Below, in pieces: positions 10,843 to 21,001 of a DNA stretch of 64,000 nucleotides. The first letter of the stretch is position 1; each line of letters starts with the position of its first letter. This DNA comes from Cytospora piceicola (Eukaryota > Ascomycota > Sordariomycetes > Diaporthales > Cytosporaceae): contig JALQBC010000015.1 in the NCBI GenBank assembly GCA_023375675.1, forward strand, positions 62,001 to 126,000, written 5' to 3'. Under the pieces are notes generated by a model. It ran no database searches. It saw only the letters and a list, made by a program, of their open reading frames with translations, and was not told the DNA's origin. The position numbers and the translations under genes were made by a program.

Positions 10843-12659
10843 ATGGGCGACCTGATTGATTCGATATTCCAGCGGCAATGTTCTCTCACTGACTCCAAGG
10901 ACCGTGGCCGGTCCGGCCAGCACGACACTACCGACGTGACCATCCTCGAGGTTGGGGCTCAGAAGACCGTTGGTAAGTGAGGTCCCACCGCGTTTTTTCC
11001 TGCTTCATATGTTTTGGGATATCTCGGAGTGGGGGGCTTTGGCTAAATGTTTAGGTCAGATACATATCACTGTCGGAGTTTCAGCGACTTGAGGCACTAT
11101 TTCGACCGGAACAATGAGCGCAATGAGGAGGACTCATTCTGGGATGAACCCATAAGCACTAGGCCTTCCTACCTGAGGCTCTTGTAAGTGAACCTTTTAT
11201 TCATACACCTATTGAGCCAACACCAACGGATGGCCCATACGCGGAACATCTATCGAGTGACACCGGCTTACCTGGCTCAGCTTTCTCCCGCCGCTCCAAG
11301 ATGGGCACACCAACACAGCGGCTCCCCTTGCCAGAGAGCTCCCAGGCTTCACAGATATCCTGCATGAGAAGGTCGGCCTGAAGCCCATGTTCGTGGACGA
11401 ATATCCCGAGGCTGCTGAAGACGACTCGGTATCTCCCACGAGTTCGCCCCGTAGATCAGCCATGGCGACCCGCTCGAGGAGGGCGCGCTTCGCCCTAGAC
11501 GGGTTAGACGAGGACGCCATAATGGCTCTCCGGTCTCAAAATGGTGGCCACCCTGATCCCCATGCTCTCAGCTCCCCCTGGCCTTATCACTGACGTACGT
11601 CCAGAAGAGGAAGAGGAGCCCAACCAGACCTGGGTGTGGGAGACACGGTACACCCAGTCGACGACGCAGACCCTATCTGACCCGGACACCACGACGTACT
11701 TCTGCGTGAACTACCCGCCGCGGCTCCAGAGGCGCATCCTGGACACCATCCAGGGCCTCGAGGCGCTAGCCAAGAACCCACTCTTCCTGGACACCCTCAT
11801 CATCGACGAGATGATAGGGTACTACCGCGACGCCATCAAGGTGCACCGGGCGCAGCTCCTGGCCGTCCAGAACGACGACAACGACGAGCCCGGCGGCGGC
11901 ACGGAGCTAGCCATCCGGCTCGAGGAGCTCGCCGGCAACTGGCGCACCATCCTGCGGGACATCCAGAGCATCCAGGCGCACATCCAGCGCCTGCGGTCCC
12001 TCGCCGAGACCCGCAAGGCCCGCCCCACGCGGTCCCGGACGCCGCCGCCGCCGCCGCGGCGCCCCTTCCCGCGCGGGGACTTCCTCCCGCGGCACCGCTC
12101 CCACCGGGGCCACACGCGGCAGCAGTCCAGCGGCGACGTGTTCGGGCCCCCGGCCGGCGAGGTCCTGCAGCTGCAGTCCTCGACGTGCGACTTCTGGACG
12201 CGGTGCGTGACCATGTACCTGGAGCGGACGGGGGACCGCATCGGCCGGGCCTCGGCGTCGGCGTCGACCTCCTCCTACACGCTGCGCAAGACCATCCCCC
12301 TCCTCCGCCGGCGCGGCTCGCTGCCGCAGCTCAACCGGCGCCTGAGCAACCTGACCGTCGAGGTCGCCGTGCAGATCCAGCGCAACTCGTCGTCCGTCTC
12401 GACCCTCGCCCTGTCCCTCTTCAGCACCATCTTCTTCAGCCCCGACGGCCTGCTCTTCGCCATCACGTACTGGTGGTGGATCCTCGCCACCCTCGTCGTC
12501 CCGCTGACCTTCATCGTCCTGCACCTCGGCGTCGAGACACTGGCGAGCAACACCGCGTTCGTGCGCCGGCGGAAGGCCCAGCGGCTTGGCGGCGTTGCCG
12601 AGGAGGAGGGAGCCGGAGGGGTTGAGGAGACCGAGTCCCCTCGAGCAGCTAGGGAGTAA
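10843..12659 (+). CDS. CorA-like fungal membrane protein, four exons
   Basis: 523 residues from exons 10843-10972, 11060-11183, 11281-11543 and 11605-12659. Introns end in TTAGGTCAG, GGCTCAG and CGTCCAG. The last intron (61 bp) starts with a weak GTGGCC donor but has a good CTGAC branch site. All junctions keep frame. The N-terminal half includes a short YLRLFFLPP stretch and low-complexity acidic and Arg/Ser segments. The middle has a helical region and a proline run (TPPPPPRRPF). Near the C-terminus, STLALSLFSTIFF is followed by TYWWWILATLVVPLTFIVL, the order seen in the two membrane helices of fungal CorA-type Mg2+ transporter relatives. The first helix looks shortened, and the CorA GMN motif is absent. 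Function is therefore uncertain; transport activity should not be assumed. Confidence 0.75.
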
Positions 12660-13641
12660 GCGGACGGGCGGTACGGCCTCAACTGTGTCAGACCTCTTTT
12701 GTGTATGAATAGGGGTGTAAACGGTTTTGGGTAATATTCTTGGGAACTCGGCCAGTGGCGGCCTTTTTTTTTCTTTCTTTTTTTTGACCTTCATTTCAAA
12801 ACTTCAACCCATTTTGATTTCATTTGTGTACACGGGAGGCTTTGTTTTCTTCTCGGCCACCATCCTTTTGTTCTGCATAGCATCAGCATATATACACAGA
12901 CATAGCTAGGTTACTTAACCCTAGATTTGCCTATGGAGGACGCTGGCGTGTCTCAAATCTCGGAGACGAGCAGCGGTCCACACCAAGGCGATAACCTCTC
13001 CTTTTGCATCCGAACACATTGCGTATATCAAGCAGTCAGATCGTAGAGCCGCACGGAGATAAAGAGATAGCCCATCATTCCAATACGAACATCAAGCGAT
13101 TTGACTGTAAAGAATATCTCAAGTTCGTGCTGTGAAAAAGGGGCCATGTGGCATTCTCGGAGACGCAGGTGGTGATAAGTCGTCAAGGCCAGCTGGCATC
13201 GACTCCCCGCAGCCGTCTCGCAGCTGTCAAGTCCAGTCCCCGACTCTTGACACCACACTCTCATACATATAGAGAGTACTGCAACAACGAATGACTGTGA
13301 CAGCATCACGTTTCACGAAAGTCACCATAGGAGCCAAAGACCAGTTCCAGTCAAAGCAATGAATTTTATCAAGCTACCTAGTCAGGTAGCACCGTACCCA
13401 AACCTCCAATGGTTCCGTTTCCCATCCCAATTCCCCAGTTACGCCGTGAAAATGCTTAAGCCTGTACAACTCTTTTTTGGTTTTGTGTCAACATACAACT
13501 GTATGCGAATTCGATAGCAATCCCATGCGCCATTATCTTATGCAGCCCGCCCTTTGAATATCCCGAAATACAAATTGGTATAAAGCGCGCTGAAGTAACT
13601 GTTTGTTTTGTCCTAGGCCAAACATTCCAAAATAAGCAAGC
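12660..13641. other. Intergenic between convergent genes
   Basis: It contains a T-rich tract at 12764-12785 and the 3' flanks of both neighbours. A minus-strand frame at 13028-13309 starts with a hydrophobic leader but lies where the F-box gene's 3' untranslated region should be, so I do not call it. Confidence 0.5.
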
Positions 13642-15964
13642 TCAAGATGCCGGTGGTGTGCCAGGGCTAGTAGACCGTCGACACCCATCGCTCATCTTGA
13701 AGTTGTACAACCTCACTTCTCCATCTTCACTTCCAGACGCCATCAAGGCGTCGGAGACAGCAACCGAGGTTACAGGACCGGTGTGCCCGCCAAAGGTTCC
13801 GGTACATCTGCCGGATCGCGGGTCCCATGTCTTGACGAGGCTGTCGTTGGCTCCCGTGACAATCCTCAGACTGTCGCATTCGACGGACCAAATGCCCTCG
13901 AGGTGGCCCCATTGATTGCGGACGACCCTAGCGGAAGAGGTATCCCACAGCTTGAGCGATGCATCTAGTCCTGCAGAGAGTATGTATCGGGCAGGCAAGG
14001 GTCGATCAGGCTGGTCGACAAACCCGGGCCCATAGGTGGCACGCAGCTCGAGGTCGGGGTTGCCGATGCTCGAGGCAGGCTGTGGAAGCATTGGCGTCGA
14101 GCTCCGTCCGCTGGCGATGGACATTGTCTCGGTTGGGTCTTGACCTGCAGTGGCAGGGTCCTCATCGGGCTCAAAGTCATGGGCCAGAGACAGGACCTGT
14201 TGCACATGGCCGACGTGGCCCACGAATTCGCGGATGACCTTTCGGGTGTCGAGGTCCCAAAGCACGACGGTGCAGTCGTCAGATGAAGATAACAGTGTCC
14301 GGCTGGCCATGTCGACCTTGACGTTGTTGACCCAGTCGTCGTGATGTTTCAGGCAGAATGCCTCCTTGGTCTGGAAGTTGTAGACCCTGATCGTGTGGTC
14401 AATGCTTCCCGTAGCAACCACCTCATCCTGGAAATGGACCGAGATGACGCCATCAGAGTGAGAGGAAAGTGTCCGCAGGCACTGACCCGTGCGCCAGTTC
14501 CAGACCTTGACAGTCCCGTCCAAGCTGGCACTCAGGAGCTTGGATTCGTCCATCTGAAGGGATCGAATCCCGCGAGTATGCCCACTCAGCGTCCTCACTT
14601 CCTGGCCACTCTCCAGATCCCAGATCTTGATAGTGTTGTCGTAGGAACCTGTCGCAAGTGTTGTGTCGTCCCAGATTTGCAAGCATGTGACACCGTTGGT
14701 GTGGCCCTTGAAGGTCTTGAGCGAGTACCGCATGAGCTTCCAGTTGACACCGATTTGCCAACGGTCGCGGTAGACATCCTTCCAGGGCCGTCTCTGCTCG
14801 ACAGCATCCTCGGCGGACCCTACTCGAGACAGACACTGTCGCTTCGACGAGACCTCTTCCTCAGAGGGGCTGGCATGCCTCTTGGGTGAGCCAGGTGCCT
14901 TGGGCGAGTTTGGCATCGGCAGCATGGGCGGTGACAGAGGAATCAGTCGATCGGATGACTCATGCTTGTGGCTCGCCGCGATCTGGCGCCGCCGAGTCCA
15001 GTTACGAAGCTTGTTGCGCTCCAGGAGAGGGAGGCCCCAGCCGCACTTTGTGCATTTTCTATCGATGTGCTGCTCACACATCCTGTGCCAGACGGTATCA
15101 TCATCCGCTACTACTCGCCAGTGCCTCGAAACTCGGGCTGCCTTGCATAGCGAAACAGTGTCCAGGTAGGACAGGATCTTGATGGAGATCTCATTGGGGA
15201 GGGCGGAGATGAAGTCAATCTTGAGCTGGGCCTGTACTTCACGAGACACAAGGCTCAACTGGGGAAAGCAGGATGAGGAGAGAATTCCCTGGATCATCAG
15301 TTCTCTATGCTTGGATGGTGCAGCCGAGAACAGACTCCAGACGTGGGTGATGGCTTGCTGGTCGCCTTGGGGAAGCTTTTCGAGTTCCTGTGCGTATTAG
15401 TTTATGGGTTAGCAAAATGCTACGTCTCCTTCGGGATTGGAGTAACTCTGCATATACTGGATGAAAACGTACAGATTGGATCATAGCCATCTTGTCCTCG
15501 TCGGCAGCCTTCCGGCACTTGGAGTCCGGGCTGTGTCGGTAGCAGTACTTGCTGTTGTAGTCGTTCTGCCTGAACAGCTGGTGGGAGTGAGACTCGATCT
15601 TGGAGACCGGTGCATAGAGGCTGGGAACATGTTCTTTGAGGAAAGGTGTAACAGTCTGGCCAACCAGGGTTGGCGACATGTTGACGAGGCGCGACTTGTC
15701 TCCCTGTTCCTCCTCGGGTCGCCTTCTATCACAGTTGAGCTCCTTGAGTCTTGGGAGGTCGAAGTGACTTGGTTCTATTTCACCGTCCTCGGTGTGGGGT
15801 GGGCTCGTGGGGAAATGTAGGCGGGTGTTTCGTTGGTATTGGTGGAAGGGCTGGTTGTGGTTGTAGTGGTTGATTTTGGTAGCGCCATTGATGCGCAGGG
15901 AAGCGTCATTGCCTCGCGAGGGACGGCGAGGGATGGCCGGCGAGGAGGCAGCTGGGTGATCCAT
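13642..15964 (-). CDS. sconB: F-box/WD40 sulfur controller SconB/SCON-2/Met30 homologue
   Basis: Substrate-recognition subunit of an SCF ubiquitin ligase that in Aspergillus and Neurospora restrains the sulfur-assimilation activator (MetR/CYS3). It is 745 residues from exon 1 15473-15964 and exon 2 13642-15387, with an 85-bp phase-0 intron (GTACGT donor, CGCACAG acceptor). Splicing joins the family's diagnostic N-terminal block (RQNDYNSKYCYRHSPDSKC, then LPQGDQQAI and HVWSLFSAAP). The F-box is at about 221-265, starting IDFISALPNEISIKILSYL, followed by a conserved Cys/His segment (CEQH, CTKCGWGLP). Seven WD40 repeats run from about 385 to the end, and an acidic/Ser-rich insertion splits two of them. 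Orthologues are about 650-680 residues; the excess is low-complexity N-terminal sequence. The protein should act in nucleus and cytoplasm. Confidence 0.95.
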
Positions 15965-16442
15965 GGTATTTGTGAGGGGGGCCCTAGATGGGAAAGGTCG
16001 CGTGTGACAGTGGCTGTAGGAATCCTGTCCAATGTCTTTCAGGAGAGATGGCGCGAGTCGTAGAAATATGCTTCCATTGGGGGGTGACCAGTGACAGGGT
16101 AGTGATGGGCTGGCGGACGGTGAGAATCAGACAGCTGGCGATGACGTGCTGAGCAGGCTCAACCAGACAGTTCTGGTCGGATATGATCTGCCAGTGCTTC
16201 TCTCGGCTCGAGGATAATAGTGTCTGTCGTTCGTAGTTCTGGCAGGCGGAAGACAGACGACAGATGAAGGGGGTCTGAGCTTTGGGCACGCAATGGGAGA
16301 GGATCGACTCGCAATCACGGGGCCTTCGTATTGGTGTTGTCGCAATGTTGTCGTGGTCCCAACCGATGTTTCCTTTGTTCTCGACGTGTCGAATTTGGTG
16401 TCGAACTCCGTTGGGTATCAGGATGTGGGTGTATATGTAGAA

Positions 16443-16460
16443 TATGTATGTATGTATGTA
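16443..16460. repeat. TATG tetranucleotide microsatellite
   Basis: Four and a half TATG units in the upstream region of sconB. Confidence 0.85.
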
Positions 16461-16933
16461 TTGTATGTGAAGCGAAGCGGGGCCAGAAAGGGTTGATGTA
16501 ATGGGTCGATGACCTTGTGACTGGTGTTCGAGAAGGAGGAGAACGATTGCGGGATTCCAGGGTTTTAAGACTGCCCAGGTGGGTTCCCTTCGTTCCAGTG
16601 TTCCACCAAGGTCTTGTTCTCGGTCGTCGGCGGTCGGGGAGTCAGAAAGGAGGTCACAACGACACGCACAGTTTAAGAATTATGTTGTATTATGGTACCA
16701 AAAGTGATGTGATTGATGTGACGGTGGATTCTGGAGCCTGGAAACTGGAATCTGGGGAAGGAGCGTAAAGAGAGAGGGACAGCTGGACAGATGGGAGAGA
16801 GTGGCACGTTCTGGGGAGGTTCTGGGGAGAGGTTGACAGGCGCGATGCAGCGGCAAAATGGCGAAATCGCCTAGGTCAAAGACCTCCAGTCCCCTAATAA
16901 ACCGGCTGACCGGCGAAAACCCAGCCAACCAGC

Positions 16934-16980
16934 CCCTGTCGCCATCGCCTGTCGCCCTGTCGCCCTGCCGCCCTGCCGCC
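16934..16980. repeat. CCCTGYCG octamer repeat
   Basis: Imperfect tandem CCCTGTCG/CCCTGCCG units (clear copies at 16934, 16955, 16963 and 16971) in GC-rich intergenic DNA. Confidence 0.75.
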
Positions 16981-19900
16981 CAGGCTTACCCCACTTGCCC
17001 ACCTGTCCACCTGCCGTATCTTTGCTGTGATGCGACCGCAAAGAGGCAGAATTGGCAGAGGAACTCCACACTCCACATGCACGCTAAAACTACTGTTTGT
17101 GCTGCCCGTTTAAGTGGTTTTTGGTTGTCCAGGTCTTGAAATCAGTTACAGGTCGGGTTACGGCGTATTTACACAGCTACCTACAGTAGGTAGATAACCT
17201 AAGTAGATACCTAAGTACTTGGTATCATCTTTCATCAACCAATATCGCGATATCTCAGTATCCCAATTGAAGCATCATCTCAGTACTTACCTCACCGCTC
17301 TGCACTGACCCTTGCTCCCTTCTTAGGGTCTCGTTTGGGTGCTTTGATTCATAGATTGCACCATCGCTCCCTGGCGTTCTGGACCTAGGTATCCGTACCT
17401 GGGCACTATCTACAGTGGTACCGAAGTATACGGAGGTAAGGTACCCACCAGCGAATATAGCGCGGAGCACATCATCGCAGCCCCTGCCTGACCTTATTTG
17501 GCTCCGAAGTACCGAACACAACTCCCCCACTGCATCTCGCCTTACACACCAGTTACACTTTACCAGCTGAGAAATATGGTCCAATGCGCCTCCGACCCCT
17601 ACAAAATATCTTCGTGGTCTCTTCAAGAACATCCGAATCGACATGCAGCTCATTAAAAAGTCTTCGCCTTGCCCCATCTTGTTGCGGACCACCAGACGAG
17701 TCGTCGTCGAATGTCTGAAGAGTCAACAAATGTCCACGATACTTCTGTCTCCATTGACGTGACCGCTCCACTTGCTAATCCGTGATAGAGATGTCGTGAC
17801 GCCCGCGAGCCGCACTGCCGCCCGATTACCGACCGACGAACCGGCCCTCACCTGAAAACTCGTGTGGGTTAACCGCCCCAGCAGCCGCAGATGCCCCACC
17901 CGACCTGCCGCCTTACCGCTCGGCCGGTAATGTTTAAACAGATCCATACAGATCGACCTGCATATGCCATTGTGTAGCCTCACAAATGGTCGAACTTCCC
18001 CGGATTCTGTTGCGGACTGCCGGGTTGATTGAAGAAGAGAAGCCATTGTCGCATTGTCGCGAAGACTCACACATCTACTAGTGTTGTCGGTTGAAAGCCA
18101 CGTTGACATCGACATGAGTGAGAGCTGGAAAATTCTGACAGCTTTCAATTTGAGAACTTTGGCAACTTTGACACATAAAAAGTCAGAGCATCAAGTCTTT
18201 GTCAGATGCTGGCAGGGTTCCTGACACGCGGTTCTTGTCAAGATTTCGATGCAGACAATCAATCTCACACTCGTACGAAAGTCGTCGAATTCCAATAACG
18301 AAGGAGGATATCGGAAATCGGTGCTCTTCACACATCAAAGGAAGTGGTTTCTTGAAGAGCCTGAAGAGTAAGACCCTGGACAAGTATCCATACACTTGCA
18401 GTAAGCTTCTTCAGAATCTGGGGAATGTCGCAGATTTCATCTAGTAATAGGACCCACCGTCTCCGTGTGAAAGCCGAAAGGCAGGGAGTTGCCAGGAAGT
18501 CATGGATGAGAGGGTCAACTGCCGATGCACAGTCATGGCACCCTTTCAGCCCCGTCTCGAGAGGTCGGGAGGCCAGGAGACCTTTGGGGACAAGGTCGAT
18601 GGCGTGATAGCTTCACCTGCGCGCCTCCGGGCTTCTTCTCATTCTTCATGACATCTGTTTTCGAAATGGTTGGTGTGGAGCCATCCCCGGGCACGCAATC
18701 CGGGTTTCCTCCGTTCACCTCGCCTCTTATGCTGCGGTCCGGCCGACGGTCCCGATAGCCGCCGAGCCGCTCTCCATACCACACACACTTACACATCAGG
18801 GCACCGCGAAGCCTCAGTCATTCTCGACTCTGTTTCTGAGGATGGTGTCACGACAGTCATGAAATTTTCTACTCGGTTTTTGGCCACTGGTGCCAATCGC
18901 ACCATATCGCACCATCGTCTCGACCACGACCTCACGAATGTACCCTGCTGCCCCTGGCATGTTTTAAATGCGGACCGACAAACCTCGACTATCACGCCTG
19001 GCACGCACGCCAAAGTTGCGCAACTCGTCGAATTCGATGGCAACCTGACAGGCCAGGGTAGGCAGCCTGCCGGCCGCCCTTGGAGGCTGCATGACGGCGG
19101 CCTGGGCAGTGCCCCTCCCCCTCCCTCCCTACCTCCGTGTCCTGCAGGGGAGCATCGAGGCCAAGAGCTGCGACGGTGGGATCGATTGTGATGTCGGCCC
19201 CAGTAAGATCCATACTGCCCGTCTGTTATGCGGTGGTAGCGTTGCATGCCCGCTCCGTGTCACCAGCCTGACAGCCACAATCCGACGCTGTTGTGAGCCC
19301 TAAGACACCATCTGCGACGTGCACCAGCCAATGGGTGTCCCGCACATGCTGGGTTTTATTCATGAACAATCGATAATAAATCGCTGGCACGCTGGCAAGT
19401 GCCCTTGACCAACGGCGTTGCAGTCCCCTCAAGCAAACAATATTTTAGGGTTTCTTGGTTTCCTTCTGATGTGTTTTTGAGTAGACTGGTCCTGGTAAAC
19501 CTGGTCGTGGAAATCGCCCGTGGCCTATCGAAATCGCACGTGTGGACAATTCTCCCTGGGTTTGACATTTTGAGAAGAGTGGCATGTAGCAGGCGTAGCG
19601 TTTCTCGCCTTGACAATCGCCGACACACAAGTGGAGATTGCTTGGTTTATACATACCTCGATACTATGTTGAGTTTGTTCGAGCCACAGGGGGGGTATGA
19701 AGACAAATGCCAGTCAAGTGACCATGGTGTGCCGCCGTGCATGTCGTCCAAACAGCCTACAGATTGATCCTTATTTCCGGAAGCACAGAGGCATGAATTC
19801 TAATCCTGGTCGAAAGACGTCCACATCTTCATAAGCCACACACAGGCGGCTTCCCGAGGATAGTATAACCGATACCCAAGCCGTTTTTCCTCTGTCATAT

Positions 19901-20584
19901 TAGCTGGGAGTCGGAGCGGACCTAGCCTGGCTTTTCGGCTCAAGGGGGTACAAAGGCTACTTGGTTCCTCATCAGAAACTAATACTGGCTTATGTAGGGC
20001 ATCTGTATGCTGCCACCCTGCTCATGCCTTTGCTCGACATACTTTGGACACTTTGGGTGGTGGGGATGGGGAACCGTGATTATGGCAGGGACTTCGAGAA
20101 TCGAGATCGATCTTAAATGCAATCAAAAATCCTCAGAACAGCTCCTTGTAAGCTTCAACGGCGCTCAACAGCGCGGTAGCCACCTGGCGCGTGGCGCAAC
20201 TGGTAATGGATGGCCACTCAGGTCATTCGCAGCTCGAAGGTGTGGCTCCTCCTTTTGCAAGCTCCCCAATCGCACCTCGAGATGCCATCATTGTAAGCAC
20301 TGCAACACAATATCGATGCGGGTGATTGGCTCACACTTTTGAGTTTCAAATGCACCGCCATGACATCACTATCGACTTCGGGTCAGGTGAAGTTTGAGGT
20401 AAATAGTATAACAGCTCGTTGGGCAAGACAAAGGCTACTTTGCTTTCCAGGGCCTTTACTTCGACCTCTTTGCACACACTTCATCCGGCCCAGAAATCTA
20501 TCCGTAGTCAAGTTTAATTAGTCGAACAATATAATCCATATTCGGGCTCTTCTAGTGTTTCTTCTCTGATCAAACAAGCACAAC

Positions 20585-21001
20585 ATGGGCATACCGTACT
20601 CAAGAGAAATCGACAACGCCTTCAGCCAAGTCACCCCACTCGTCGCCGCAGGGTTCGAAGTTCTGCAAACCACTAGGAACATATCGATCCTGCTCGCCGT
20701 CATCCAAGTACTCACATGCGTGTTCCTGAGCGCCATACTACTCGCCCTCACCGGGTTGATATGCACGGTGAATCCAGACTTGATGAGGGAGAGAGACGAG
20801 CTGGTGACGCCGTTCGTGCGGTGGCTGTCGAGTTGGGTCTTCTCGTATGGGAGAGCGGTGGGCTGGTTGCTCAGGGTCCTCGTAGTAGTGTCTACGGGCG
20901 TGCTGGGCGTGCTTTTCTGGCAGGGCTCGAAGACATGTGTGAGCGTGCCTGGGACGCCAGAGGATGGTGAGGCCGATGGGTCTAAGGTAGTCATCATGTA
21001 G
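20585..21001 (+). CDS. Small conserved fungal membrane protein, possibly myristoylated
   Basis: 138 residues, intronless. The N-terminus MGIPYS fits the N-myristoylation pattern (Gly2 with Ser6). It is followed by an amphipathic stretch and two hydrophobic segments, about residues 33-60 and 88-112, joined by a charged loop (NPDLMRERDEL). The tail is short and acidic. Proteins beginning MGIPYSREI and containing QVTPLVAAGF recur as uncharacterised fungal proteins; this is recollection of the family and no function is known to me. The intact frame, good start context (CACAACATGGGC) and clear membrane pattern support a real gene. It sits alone between two gene-poor regions. Confidence 0.8.
   Translation: MGIPYSREIDNAFSQVTPLVAAGFEVLQTTRNISILLAVIQVLTCVFLSAILLALTGLICTVNPDLMRERDELVTPFVRWLSSWVFSYGRAVGWLLRVLVVVSTGVLGVLFWQGSKTCVSVPGTPEDGEADGSKVVIM

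Larger units (their letters stand above)
15965..20584. other. Long gene-free interval upstream of sconB
   Basis: About 4.6 kb without a convincing gene on either strand. The part nearest 15965 is the promoter and leader of sconB and holds several small upstream frames (for example 15984-16289 minus). Further out there are simple repeats (TATG units at 16443-16460, CCCTGYCG units at 16934-16980) and clusters of ACCTAAGT/ACCTAGGT motifs (about 17177-17222 and 17382-17445). Frames up to 173 codons (18670-19191) show no recognisable domain and overlap antisense frames of similar length. Confidence 0.5.

Noticed and set aside
11907..12794. 295-codon minus-strand frame
   Set aside because: Antisense to the GC-rich last exon of the CorA-like gene; its Arg/Gly-rich composition is typical of a shadow.
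13028..13309. Minus-strand frame with a hydrophobic leader, a possible small secreted protein
   Set aside because: It lies in the expected 3' untranslated region of the same-strand F-box gene, has an irregular cysteine pattern and no independent support.
18670..19191. 173-codon plus-strand frame
   Set aside because: No recognisable domain; opposed by a 152-codon minus frame, and both look like open sequence in GC-rich intergenic DNA.
20184..20250. tRNA-like segment (TGGCGCAACTGG resembles an A box)
   Set aside because: The downstream GCTCGAAGG is a poor B box, and no acceptor or anticodon stem pairs in the right positions.
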